64,000 nt of DNA from NCBI GenBank assembly GCA_037385685.1, contig JARRMW010000003.1, forward strand, positions 27,092-91,091, given 5' to 3'. This DNA comes from Sva-25 sp037385685. GTDB lineage: Bacteria > Pseudomonadota > Gammaproteobacteria > Chromatiales > Chromatiaceae. Below the pieces are notes generated by a model. That model had not been told where the DNA came from. It was given only the letters and a program-made list of their open reading frames with translations, and searched no databases. The translations under genes were made by a program, and so were the position numbers. Numbering within the stretch: position 1 is the stretch's first letter; every line of letters starts with the position of its first letter. Below, in pieces: positions 29,642 through 37,855 of this stretch.

Positions 29642-29666
29642 ATCATCCTTAACGGGAGATGCAATA

Positions 29667-29810
29667 ATGTCAATGACGACTCGATCCCCGATACAAGACG
29701 CTCCAGATGCAGTAACAGGGATGCCCTGCAATCTGCAGCTACACAGAAACTGCTCCGGCAAGGGACCGTGCATTTCAGGTGCGCTGCCTGCCACCAGGTC
29801 AGGATCATAG
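29667..29810 (+). CDS. possible 47-residue leader peptide
   Basis: ATG at 29667 with GGGAGA eight bases upstream. The frame includes PDAVTGMPCNLQLHRNCSGK and three Cys, and ends at a TAG (29808-29810) only two bases before the ATG of the amidohydrolase. The close junction would allow translational coupling or attenuation. Composition is not strongly protein-like and no family is recognised, so it could be chance. Confidence 0.3.
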   Translation: MSMTTRSPIQDAPDAVTGMPCNLQLHRNCSGKGPCISGALPATRSGS

Positions 29811-29812
29811 AG

Positions 29813-31054
29813 ATGCGTTCTGAAAACCTGCACATCAATGCCGCACGGCTGCGTAAGGACATCGATGAACTGGCTGAAATCGGCCGCGCCGAGGATCTTG
29901 GCATCTATCGCATGGCTTTCAGCGAAGGCGACATGCAAGGTCGTGCGTGGTTCAGGGAACGGATCGCGGAAAGCGGGCTAGACTTCCACCAGGATGGCGC
30001 CGCCAACCTCTATGCTCGCCTCAACTGGGATGAGCATATCCCGAGCGTCATGGCCGGCTCGCATCTCGACACGGTTCCGGGCGCCGGGCACCTGGATGGT
30101 GCGCTGGGCGTTGTCTGTGCACTCGAGGCTGTTCGCACACTCAGCGAATCAGGCATCCGGCTCTCCAGGCCTGTCGAGGCCGTCTCCTTCAGTGACGAGG
30201 AAGGGCGTTTTGGCGGCCTGCTCGGCTCGCAGGCTGTAGCAGGTCTTGTCACACCCGAGTATCTGCACAACGCCATCGACCTTGAAGGTATCAGCCTCAC
30301 TGAAGCTATGAAGCAACATGGCCTCGACGCGCGCGAGGCGATGCATACCCAGCGCGATCCCGGCAGTATTCATGCCTATGTCGAGCTGCACATCGAGCAG
30401 GGGCCGGTCCTGGACCGCAACGGCATCAGCATCGGCATTGTCGATGCCATCACGGGCCTCTTCAAGTGGGAGATCACCTTGACTGGCGCTGCCAACCATG
30501 CCGGAACGACACCGATGGACATGCGCAACGACGCTTTCCAGGGACTGGCTGAATTTGCGGCCCAGGTCGACCGCGTGCTATCGGAATATGGCAGCCCGCA
30601 AAGCAAGGCGACCATCGGTCGCGTCGACCTCAAACCCGGTGCAGCCAACGTGATTCCGGGCGAAGCGAGTTTCTCGCTCGATGTGCGCGATACCGATGCG
30701 CAGATTCTCGAGGAGCTTGGCGAGGCCTTCCAGCGTACGCTTGCGGCCATCGCACGTCGACGCGGCCTGATGTTTGAATACAGCGTCCTCAGCGAGATTG
30801 AGCCCGTACAGTGCGCCCCGATGATACTCGATGCAATCGAGTCATCCGTTGACGGGATGCAACTCAAGTCAACCCACCTGAGCAGCGGGGCCGCCCACGA
30901 CGCACAGATCATCGCCGGTATCGCGCCGGCCGGCATGATCTTCGTACCCAGCAAGGAGGGACGCAGTCACTCCGCGGCTGAGTGGACCGCCTGGAGCGAC
31001 ATCGAAGCAGGTGCCAATACCCTGCTGAATACACTAAGACAACTTGCGAGCTGA
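29813..31054 (+). CDS. M20-type Zn amidohydrolase (N-carbamoyl-L-amino-acid hydrolase/allantoate amidohydrolase family)
   Basis: A 413-residue metalloenzyme of the AmaB/AllC/beta-ureidopropionase family, which hydrolyses N-carbamoyl groups to amino acid, CO2 and NH3, or allantoate. Metal ligands are in SVMAGSHLDTVPGAGHLDGA (His, Asp), SFSDEEGRFGG (Glu pair), VELHIEQGPVLD (His) and SHSAAEWTAW (His). The dimerisation lid carries GAANHAGTTPMDMRNDA. The ATG at 29813 is used because it has an AGGA site eight bases upstream and begins the family domain; an earlier ATG lacks one. It is the first large gene of the run and is followed after 3 bases by the isochorismatase-fold gene. Given the carbamoyltransferase downstream, an N-carbamoyl amino acid (or its amide) is the most likely substrate. 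Confidence 0.85.
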   Translation: MRSENLHINAARLRKDIDELAEIGRAEDLGIYRMAFSEGDMQGRAWFRERIAESGLDFHQDGAANLYARLNWDEHIPSVMAGSHLDTVPGAGHLDGALGVVCALEAVRTLSESGIRLSRPVEAVSFSDEEGRFGGLLGSQAVAGLVTPEYLHNAIDLEGISLTEAMKQHGLDAREAMHTQRDPGSIHAYVELHIEQGPVLDRNGISIGIVDAITGLFKWEITLTGAANHAGTTPMDMRNDAFQGLAEFAAQVDRVLSEYGSPQSKATIGRVDLKPGAANVIPGEASFSLDVRDTDAQILEELGEAFQRTLAAIARRRGLMFEYSVLSEIEPVQCAPMILDAIESSVDGMQLKSTHLSSGAAHDAQIIAGIAPAGMIFVPSKEGRSHSAAEWTAWSDIEAGANTLLNTLRQLAS

Positions 31055-31057
31055 CGC

Positions 31058-31798
31058 ATGACAGACAACAACAAGCAGATGGAAGCGGAAAACTTTCAAA
31101 GCATCGACCCGCTCAAGAAAGCCTACCGTGAGTCGATCACGCATGTGCCAGCTGTCACGCGCTCGCTCGAACTCCACAAGACAGCGCTGCTCTGCATCGA
31201 TATGCAGTACCTCGACGCTGCGCCCGGCTTTGGTGTCTTTGCCGATGCGGATGCATCCGGCGTACCCCACGAGGCGCAGGAATACTACTTCAATCGTCTC
31301 GATGAAATCGTGTTACCGAACGTGCGCAGGCTCCAGGACGCATTTCGCGAGAACGAACTCGAGGTGATCCATACACGCATCCAGTCCCTGACGATGGATG
31401 GCCGCGACCGGAGCCCGGGTCACAAGCGCCTCAACCTGCATGCCGCACCGGGATCCAAGGAAGCCGAGTTCATCGAACGGGTCGCACCGATCGAGAATGA
31501 GATCATCATCAACAAGACAGCAAGCGGTGTCTTCACATCGACCAACATCCAGTACATCCTGCGTAACATGGAAATCACGGGACTCTTCGTCGTCGGCGTC
31601 TATAGTAACGAATGCGTCTCGACAGCCATTCGCGATGCCTGTGACCTCGGCTTCTACGTCACCCTGATATCCGATGGCTGCGCAACGGTCACGCCGGAAC
31701 TGCAACAGGCGACCATCACGACCATGAAGGATCGCTATGCCCGCGTCCTGACCACGGACGAGGCCGTCGCAGAAATCCACAAGGTTGTCGAATCATGA
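31058..31798 (+). CDS. isochorismatase-fold cysteine hydrolase (N-carbamoyl/amide hydrolase type)
   Basis: A 246-residue cysteine hydrolase of the isochorismatase superfamily, which includes N-carbamoylsarcosine amidase, ureidoacrylate hydrolase and nicotinamidase. The catalytic triad is visible: Asp48 in LLCIDMQYLD, Lys153 in INKTASGVF and Cys186 in VGVYSNECVSTAIRDA. The N-terminal 40 residues are an extension before the fold. It lies 3 bases after the amidohydrolase and 13 before the carbamoyltransferase, so the three are co-translated. A role in removing a carbamoyl or amide group from the same compound is inferred, not shown. Confidence 0.85.
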   Translation: MTDNNKQMEAENFQSIDPLKKAYRESITHVPAVTRSLELHKTALLCIDMQYLDAAPGFGVFADADASGVPHEAQEYYFNRLDEIVLPNVRRLQDAFRENELEVIHTRIQSLTMDGRDRSPGHKRLNLHAAPGSKEAEFIERVAPIENEIIINKTASGVFTSTNIQYILRNMEITGLFVVGVYSNECVSTAIRDACDLGFYVTLISDGCATVTPELQQATITTMKDRYARVLTTDEAVAEIHKVVES

Positions 31799-31811
31799 AG
31801 GAGCATCTCTC

Positions 31812-32870
31812 GTGAACAAGTCAAACCCGCGGCTCAACCAACAGCTCGAAGAACAACCGCTGGACACCCAGGGATTTGATCGTCCACGTGCACTGGTCAA
31901 GGCCATCGATGAAGACCTTGCTCCGCTACTCGATCTGGTACAACGACCAATCGTCTCGGCCAGCCAGTTCTCGCGGAACCAGATCATGCAGCTCGCGCGA
32001 CTCGCAGCACGATTCGAAACCCAGCCACAGATGATCACCCGGCCGCTGACGGGCAAAATCCTCATCAGCGCCTTCTATGAGCCCAGCACGCGCACGCGCC
32101 TCTCTTTCGAGAGCGCCTGGCATCGACTGGGCGGGGACATCATGTCGATCACAGACCCGGCCTCAACAGGTATTGCCAAGGGTGAATCGCTCTATGATAT
32201 CGGCGAGATGCTGAACCACTATGGCGATCTCGTGGTTCTGCGTGACAGTGATGAGCAGTCTGTTTATGAGATGCTCGAGTCACTGCGGATTCCGATCATC
32301 AATGCCGGTAATGGTATCGATGAACACCCGACCCAGGCGCTGGCCGACATCTATGCCCTGTTGAAATGGAAACCGGGCTTTTTCTGCAAGCCGGACATCG
32401 ATGCATCCGACAAGGTGCGCATCGGGATCGTCGGGGTACCTGGTCGCATGCGGACCGTGCGAAGCCTGCTGACCATGCTGGGCCTTTTCTCGCATGCGAT
32501 CAGCGAGCTTGTTCTGATTTCCGATGAGGACAATCCGTTTTCCGAAGGACAGCGCGCCGAGCTCGAGGAGGCCGGTCTCAACATCCGGCTCGCATCCAGT
32601 CTCGACAGCGAACTGCCCGGACTCGATGTCATCTATATCAATTCCATCGCCTGGGTCGGCGATGATTACGAAGAACTCGGGAGCCGCTACAAGCTCGACA
32701 GCGAGTCTCAGCTGAAACCCGAGGCCATCATCCTGCACCCGCTTGCACGTGGTGCTGAACTCGACCGCAGCCTCGACGACACACCACACAACTGGTATTT
32801 CGCCCAGGCACGTGGCGCTGTGTTCATACGCATGGCACTCCTCTCATCCATTCTCAAAAGCTTTACCTGA
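31812..32870 (+). CDS. aspartate-transcarbamylase-like carbamoyltransferase with altered acceptor site
   Basis: A 352-residue member of the aspartate/ornithine carbamoyltransferase family. Carbamoyl-phosphate-binding motifs are intact: STRTR (92-96), Lys123 in STGIAKGES, and HPTQ (172-175). Arg214 in GRMRTVRSL matches the Arg that holds the amino-acid alpha-carboxylate in ATCase. The loop that binds the aspartate side chain (TRVQ in E. coli PyrB) is NSIA (277-280), and HPLPR is HPLAR (309-313). It should therefore carbamoylate the alpha-amino group of something other than aspartate. The GTG start at 31812 has an AAGGAG site. The N-terminus is about 40 residues longer than PyrB. The neighbours (carbamoyl hydrolase, amidotransferase, osmolyte transporters) argue against a pyrimidine role. 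Confidence 0.85.
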   Translation: MNKSNPRLNQQLEEQPLDTQGFDRPRALVKAIDEDLAPLLDLVQRPIVSASQFSRNQIMQLARLAARFETQPQMITRPLTGKILISAFYEPSTRTRLSFESAWHRLGGDIMSITDPASTGIAKGESLYDIGEMLNHYGDLVVLRDSDEQSVYEMLESLRIPIINAGNGIDEHPTQALADIYALLKWKPGFFCKPDIDASDKVRIGIVGVPGRMRTVRSLLTMLGLFSHAISELVLISDEDNPFSEGQRAELEEAGLNIRLASSLDSELPGLDVIYINSIAWVGDDYEELGSRYKLDSESQLKPEAIILHPLARGAELDRSLDDTPHNWYFAQARGAVFIRMALLSSILKSFT

Positions 32871-32883
32871 TTACGAAATTCTT

Positions 32884-34890
32884 ATGTGTGGAATAGCCGG
32901 ATTCATTTACGCTGACAAACAACGTCCTGTCGACCCCGACACCCTCGTCGCCATGGCCGCGATCCAGTATCACCGTGGCCCGGATGGCTTCGGATGGCAG
33001 GCGATGGACGGCGTCGGTTTCAGCCACGCACGCCTGTCGATCATCGATCTGGACGAGGATCGTGGACGCCAGCCTTTCGTCTCTGCCGACAAACGCCTCA
33101 TGATGACCAAGAACGGCGAGTTGTATGACTACCAGCGCATTCGTGCCAACCTCTCTGCAGAGGGCGCCCGTTTCCTCACGAAGAGCGACTCCGAGATTGT
33201 CATGCACCTCTACCCGAAGCATGGTCTCGACGGCACGCTTCCGCACCTGCGCGGCGAGTTCGCTTTTGCGCTCTATGACCGCGACGAGGATACCGTACAC
33301 CTGGTTCGCGACCGCTTCGGGATCAAACCGCTCTACTGGACAGAAATTGATGGTGGACTGGTCTTTGGCTCCGAGCTGAAAGTGTTGTTCGCCCACCCGG
33401 ATGTCAAACGCGAGTTCGACTCGGCCGGGCTCTATCACCAGCTCATGCAGACCATGGTGCCGGGCACCACCGCCTTCGCAGGGGTTCACCAGATCAAGCC
33501 GGGGCATGCCCTCACCATCCGACGTCGCAACGGCAAACTGGAGATCCAGGACAGGCGCTACTGGGACATGCCCTTCCCCGAGGAGTCGGCACGCGGAGCA
33601 CCCGCCGACGAGCAGGAGTACATCGAGGGCGTACGCGAGCGCCTCATCGAGGCCGTCCAGCTGCGCATGGAGGCCGACGTCCCGGTCGGCTGCTACCTCT
33701 CGGGCGGCATCGACTCCTGCTCGATTGTCGGCATGGCTGCCGCAAGTACACAGGGGTCTGTGCGCGCCTACACGATTGGATTCGACAACGCCGAGTATGA
33801 CGAAACCGCGATCGCGCGCGAGATGGCCGAGTCGGTCAATGCAGAGCATGACGTCATGCTGCTCGAGGCCGATCATCTCTACGATCACTTCGAGGAGACC
33901 CTGTGGCACACAGAGCGCACCATTTACAACACGCTGGGTGTCGCCAAGCTGCTCATGAGCCGCCACGTCAACGAGACCGGCTACAAGGTTGTGATGACCG
34001 GCGAGGGATCGGATGAACTCTTCGGCGGCTACCCTGCATTCCGCCGCGACATGTTTCTCCACGGCCTCGATCATCTTGCGCCTGAGGAGCGCGCCGAGTG
34101 GGAAGCGATGCTGTCCGAGAGTAACAAGCTTTTCAAGGGCGCCATGCTGGCCGAGGAAACGCTTGATGATCCGGCACTGACAGCACGCGTCGGCTTCACA
34201 CCCTCCTGCCTGCAGCCCTGGCTTGCAAGTGGCGAACGCGTGCCCGGCCTGCTGCAGGCTGACCACCGTGCGGCCCTGGCCGATTACAAGCCAGGCGCGG
34301 CGATCGCCGAGACACTCGACGCCGACTCGCTTGCTGGCCGCCACCCGCTCGACAAGGCACAGTATGTCTGGATCAAGACCATGCTCGAGGGCCAGATCCT
34401 CACATGGGGCGGAGACCGCGTGGACATGGCCAACGCCATGGAAGCGCGCCCGCCTTTCCTCGATCACCACCTGGCCGAATACGCGGCGCAGCTGCCGCCG
34501 TCAATGCGCATCCATGGCCGCACCGAGAAATACGTCCTGCGCGAAGCCATGAAAGGGTTGCTGCCCGAGACACTGTACAAGCGCGAGAAATTCGCCTTCA
34601 TGGCCCCGCCGGCACATACAGACCCGAAAAAATGGGCCGCGATGCGCGCGCTGGCCGACAAGTATCTCAATGCCGACGCCGTGAAGGAAGCCGGCCTGCT
34701 GGATTATGCCGGCGTGGAGTCCATCTTCAGACTGCACGAAGCAGCGGACACAACGGCTGCGACCCAGACACAGCTCGATGCCGTGATCAATCACATGATT
34801 GGCGTACAGGCGCTCTACCACCATTTTGTCGCCACGGACGTACCGGCACAGGCACGCCGACGCGCAGAGGAACTTGGCTGGAGAGCCTGA
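32884..34890 (+). CDS. asparagine-synthetase-like glutamine amidotransferase
   Basis: A 668-residue AsnB-family enzyme that activates a carboxylate with ATP and amidates it with glutamine-derived ammonia. The class II glutaminase domain is complete: Cys2, Arg50 (SHARLSIID), NGE at 77-79 and Asp102. The synthetase domain carries the PP-loop SGGIDS (273-278) and GEGSDELFGGYPAFR. AsnO of N-acetylglutaminylglutamine amide synthesis is a member that makes a terminal carboxamide on an osmolyte. Here the adjacent carbamoyltransferase suggests a carbamoyl-amino acid as acceptor. The start is fixed by MCGIAGF, because Cys2 must follow the initiator. No good ribosome-binding site precedes it, so coupling to the upstream gene (13 bases away) is likely. 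Confidence 0.85.
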   Translation: MCGIAGFIYADKQRPVDPDTLVAMAAIQYHRGPDGFGWQAMDGVGFSHARLSIIDLDEDRGRQPFVSADKRLMMTKNGELYDYQRIRANLSAEGARFLTKSDSEIVMHLYPKHGLDGTLPHLRGEFAFALYDRDEDTVHLVRDRFGIKPLYWTEIDGGLVFGSELKVLFAHPDVKREFDSAGLYHQLMQTMVPGTTAFAGVHQIKPGHALTIRRRNGKLEIQDRRYWDMPFPEESARGAPADEQEYIEGVRERLIEAVQLRMEADVPVGCYLSGGIDSCSIVGMAAASTQGSVRAYTIGFDNAEYDETAIAREMAESVNAEHDVMLLEADHLYDHFEETLWHTERTIYNTLGVAKLLMSRHVNETGYKVVMTGEGSDELFGGYPAFRRDMFLHGLDHLAPEERAEWEAMLSESNKLFKGAMLAEETLDDPALTARVGFTPSCLQPWLASGERVPGLLQADHRAALADYKPGAAIAETLDADSLAGRHPLDKAQYVWIKTMLEGQILTWGGDRVDMANAMEARPPFLDHHLAEYAAQLPPSMRIHGRTEKYVLREAMKGLLPETLYKREKFAFMAPPAHTDPKKWAAMRALADKYLNADAVKEAGLLDYAGVESIFRLHEAADTTAATQTQLDAVINHMIGVQALYHHFVATDVPAQARRRAEELGWRA

Positions 34891-34896
34891 ACCGGC

Positions 34897-35010
34897 ATGC
34901 TGGTCACCTCACACTCGCTCCCCGCTTCATACGTCGGGCCGAATGAGAAGATCATTCGCGCCCGCGCACTTGCCGTCCTGATCGGCCGTTTCTGGACCGG
35001 CGGCAACTGA
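34897..35010 (+). CDS. possible 37-residue small protein
   Basis: ATG at 34897, GGAGAG about 12 bases upstream, stop at 35008-35010. The reading SYVGPNEKIIRARALAVLIG then RFWTGGN looks like a single basic amphipathic helix and has the codon usage of the neighbours. It fills half of the 213-bp gap between the amidotransferase and the porin. No family is recognised. The rest of the gap shows no feature. Confidence 0.35.
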   Translation: MLVTSHSLPASYVGPNEKIIRARALAVLIGRFWTGGN

Positions 35011-35103
35011 CCCGCGTCTCGACACGAGACCACCCGGTGGTGCCAATGCCACCCCCTTTCCATCCATCCCGCGATGAAAACAACCAATGAAGGTACATGA
35101 GTC

Positions 35104-36114
35104 ATGCATGATAAAAAAACCTCTTACATGAGCAAGGGAGTCGCCCTGCTCGCCCTCGTCACTACTGCTCCCGCAGCCGCCCTGGATGTCAGTTTCTATG
35201 GTTCGCTGCGCGTACAGGGCGAATACGTCGACCCGGACAACCAGGCTGCTCTCGACTCCTACACGGGGTTACGTGACGCTTACTCGCGTATCGGCGTGAA
35301 TTTCGAACACGCCTTCAATGACAGCGTGACGGGTTACGCGAAGCTTGAGCTGCCGCTCGATATCGCCAACCTGGCTGTACAGGACCCCTGGGACCAGGAC
35401 GAGGATATCCGCATCGGCAAGATCGGCCTCAAGGGCCGGTTCGGTGATATCGCCGTCGGCCAGATGTGGCTTCCCTACTACAACGCCATCGCCTACCCCG
35501 TGGACATGTTCAGCAGCTACTACAGCGGTTTTGCGACCTACACCAGTTTCAGGAAGGGCGATACCGTCACCTGGTATTCGCCATCATTCAGCGGTTTCAG
35601 TTTCGGCGCTGCCTTCAGCAAGGATAATGGCTGGACCGATGATGATGACCGTCTCCAGGGGACTCTCAGCTACAAGTTCGACAACCTGACCATTGCCGGT
35701 GGTATCGACGATTTCGGTGGAGATGACAATGTGCGGCTCTGGGGCCTCTCGGGCGCATGGCAAGCGACTGACCAGATCTACATCGGCGCCAAAATCGAGA
35801 CGTTCGACAGCGACATCACCAGTGGGTACGGAGCCGACGGTGACATCGCAGCCAACCTCTATGGCGGCTATACCATGGGCAAGCATACCTTCAAGGGCAT
35901 GATCGCCCAGGTCGACAACTATGGCGAAACCATCGCGCACGTCGGGTATGACTTCCAGTACAACAAGGACCTGAAGTTCTTCGCCGAGTACTACTTCGAG
36001 GAAACCACCGCAGCCATCACAACCAAACGCGGCGGCTTCGCTGAAACCTGTTACGCCTGCGACGGCGGCAATGTTTTCACCGTTGGCCTGCGCTACGACT
36101 TCAGCGCGCCCTGA
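35104..36114 (+). CDS. outer-membrane general porin
   Basis: A 336-residue beta-barrel protein of the Gram-negative porin (Porin_4) type. After a signal peptide ending at APAAALDVSFYG come alternating aromatic strands such as LDVSFYGSLRVQGEY, YSRIGVNFEHAFNDSVTGYA, GDIAVGQMWLPYYN and a C-terminal strand VFTVGLRYDFSAP. It lies in the run between the amidotransferase and the BCCT transporter and probably admits the solute that the inner-membrane systems take up. A porin inside an osmolyte operon is unusual. Pore selectivity cannot be read from the sequence. Confidence 0.85.
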   Translation: MHDKKTSYMSKGVALLALVTTAPAAALDVSFYGSLRVQGEYVDPDNQAALDSYTGLRDAYSRIGVNFEHAFNDSVTGYAKLELPLDIANLAVQDPWDQDEDIRIGKIGLKGRFGDIAVGQMWLPYYNAIAYPVDMFSSYYSGFATYTSFRKGDTVTWYSPSFSGFSFGAAFSKDNGWTDDDDRLQGTLSYKFDNLTIAGGIDDFGGDDNVRLWGLSGAWQATDQIYIGAKIETFDSDITSGYGADGDIAANLYGGYTMGKHTFKGMIAQVDNYGETIAHVGYDFQYNKDLKFFAEYYFEETTAAITTKRGGFAETCYACDGGNVFTVGLRYDFSAP

Positions 36115-36135
36115 TCCCGCCTCAATAACAAAGCC

Positions 36136-36172
36136 CCGGTATCTGCACCCATGATGCGCAGGTACCGGCGAT
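36136..36172 (+). other. intercistronic hairpin between porin and BCCT genes
   Basis: CCCCGGTATCTGC pairs imperfectly with GCAGGTACCGG across a short loop. There is no T-run. It may protect the porin message or reduce read-through. Confidence 0.4.
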
Positions 36173-36197
36173 AAAGACCAATAACTGGAGAACGACC

Positions 36198-37769
36198 ATG
36201 CCAGATCGCTATAACACCGATTACACAATCGGCCAGGACAACCTGCGCACCTGGGGAATGGATATCCACAATCCCGTCTTCGTCATTTCGGCGTTGCTTG
36301 TACTTTTTTTCGTTATCGGCACACTGATGTTCCCGGGCGATGCCAAGGAGGCCTTCGATGGCTCCAAGGCCTGGTCGATCGACAACTTCGACTGGTTCTT
36401 TCTGGTCGCAGGGAATATTTTTGTCCTCTTCTGCCTCGCGCTCATCGTGCTACCGGTCGGCAAGATCCGGCTCGGCGGCGTCGATGCGAAACCCGAATTC
36501 TCGACGCTCTCCTGGTTCGCGATGCTCTTTGCAGCCGGCATGGGCATCGGCCTGATGTTCTGGAGCGTTGCAGAACCGACGGCCTACTACACAGACTGGT
36601 GGGGAACACCGCTCAACGTCGAGAAAGAGACACAGGAAGCCGCGCGCGCGGCCATGGGCGCAACCATGTTTCACTGGGGACTGCATCCCTGGGCGATCTA
36701 TGCCGTCGTTGCCCTGTCGCTTGCCTTCTTCACCTATAACAAGGGGTTGCCGCTGACGATCCGTTCGGCCTTCTTCCCGTTTATCAAGGATCGCTCATGG
36801 GGCTGGTTCGGCCATTTCATCGACGTGGTTGCAGTACTCGCGACCATCTTCGGTCTCGCCACCTCGCTCGGTTTCGGCGCACAGCAGGCAGCCGGCGGAC
36901 TCAAGTTCCTGTTCGACATCCCGAATACCATCAACACCCAGATCGCGATCATCATCGGCGTGACTTCGGTTGCCATCGTCTCTGTCGTCCGTGGCCTCGA
37001 CGGCGGGGTCAAGGTACTCAGCAACATCAACATGACACTTGCTGTCATCCTGCTGCTCTTCGTCATCATCGTCGGTCAGGGACTCTCGATTTTCAGCGAC
37101 GTGCTTTACACATCGGGCGCCTACATCGAGAACCTGCTTCCGCTGAGCAACTGGGTCGGACGCGAGGATGACAAGTTCTACCACGGCTGGACAGTCTTCT
37201 ACTGGGCCTGGTGGATCTCCTGGTCACCTTTCGTCGGCATGTTCATAGCACGCGTCTCCAAAGGCAGGACTGTGCGTGAATTCATTATCGCCGTGCTGCT
37301 TGTGCCGACACTCGTGACCATTCTCTGGATGACTGCATTCGGCGGATCGGGCCTCGACCAGGTCAAGGCGGATGTCGGACAGCTGGCCAACGGTATTTCG
37401 GATGTTTCTCTGGCGCTCTTCCAGATGCTCGAGAACCTGCCGATGGCAACCGTGACCTCCTTTATCGGCATCGTGCTGGTCCTCGTCTTCTTCGTGACCT
37501 CCTCGGACTCCGGCTCGCTGGTCATCGACAGCATCACGGCAGGCGGCAAGCTCGACGCACCGGTTCCCCAGCGGATCTTCTGGGCAACGATGGAAGGCCT
37601 GATTGCAGGCGCGCTGCTGTTCGGCGGCGGAGCCGATGCCCTCGGCGCCCTGCAGGCCGCTGCCATCACCGTTGGACTGCCCTTCACGCTCGTACTGCTC
37701 GCGATGTGCATCGCGCTTTACATGGGCCTCAGGCATGAACAGCGTTTCGTGCTCAACAGCGGCAAGTGA
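36198..37769 (+). CDS. BCCT-family betaine/choline/carnitine-type transporter
   Basis: A 523-residue secondary transporter with about twelve membrane segments. The BCCT signatures are present: AGMGIGLMFWSVAEPTAYY, where the MGIG stretch lines the substrate and Na+ site, and the tryptophan-rich WWISWSPFVGMFIARVSKGR. The family imports quaternary amines or ectoine with Na+ or H+, often under osmotic stress. The C-terminal cytoplasmic tail is short, unlike the long osmosensing tail of BetP. The ribosome-binding site is GGAG nine bases before the ATG. It is followed by the proVWX genes, giving two uptake systems in one run. Confidence 0.92.
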   Translation: MPDRYNTDYTIGQDNLRTWGMDIHNPVFVISALLVLFFVIGTLMFPGDAKEAFDGSKAWSIDNFDWFFLVAGNIFVLFCLALIVLPVGKIRLGGVDAKPEFSTLSWFAMLFAAGMGIGLMFWSVAEPTAYYTDWWGTPLNVEKETQEAARAAMGATMFHWGLHPWAIYAVVALSLAFFTYNKGLPLTIRSAFFPFIKDRSWGWFGHFIDVVAVLATIFGLATSLGFGAQQAAGGLKFLFDIPNTINTQIAIIIGVTSVAIVSVVRGLDGGVKVLSNINMTLAVILLLFVIIVGQGLSIFSDVLYTSGAYIENLLPLSNWVGREDDKFYHGWTVFYWAWWISWSPFVGMFIARVSKGRTVREFIIAVLLVPTLVTILWMTAFGGSGLDQVKADVGQLANGISDVSLALFQMLENLPMATVTSFIGIVLVLVFFVTSSDSGSLVIDSITAGGKLDAPVPQRIFWATMEGLIAGALLFGGGADALGALQAAAITVGLPFTLVLLAMCIALYMGLRHEQRFVLNSGK

Positions 37770-37793
37770 TTGCTGTAACCAGAGAAAGGTCGC

Positions 37794-37813
37794 TCCCGGT
37801 ATCTACCGGGAGA
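37794..37813 (+). other. perfect intercistronic hairpin before proV
   Basis: CTCCCGGTA-TC-TACCGGGAG, a perfect 9-bp stem with no U-run, 25 bases before the proV start. Its right arm contains the GGGAG that would serve as ribosome-binding site for the short frame at 37820. Confidence 0.6.
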
Positions 37814-37819
37814 AGCCAA

Positions 37820-37855
37820 TGAACAAGCCGGGAAAAATATGGCAGAAAAAGTAGT
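37820..37855 (+). CDS. possible 11-residue frame overlapping the proV start
   Basis: ATG four bases after GGGAGAAG opens MNKPGKIWQKK and stops inside proV (start 37839). If translated, it would couple proV expression to opening of the hairpin. It may equally be a by-product of the proV leader. Confidence 0.2.

Larger units (their letters stand above)
29493..29812. other. 320-bp divergent control region
   Basis: Between the MarR gene and the amidohydrolase. Contains the promoter, two related inverted repeats (29503-29523 and 29621-29641) and a possible leader ORF (29667-29810). Confidence 0.7.

Noticed and set aside
32863..34470. 535-codon open frame on the minus strand
   Set aside because: Opposite the AsnB-like gene, whose catalytic residues are complete.
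29813..34890. N-acetylglutaminylglutamine amide (NAGGN) synthesis cluster
   Set aside because: That pathway needs an acetyltransferase/ATP-grasp synthetase next to the amidotransferase; none is present, and a carbamoyltransferase is.
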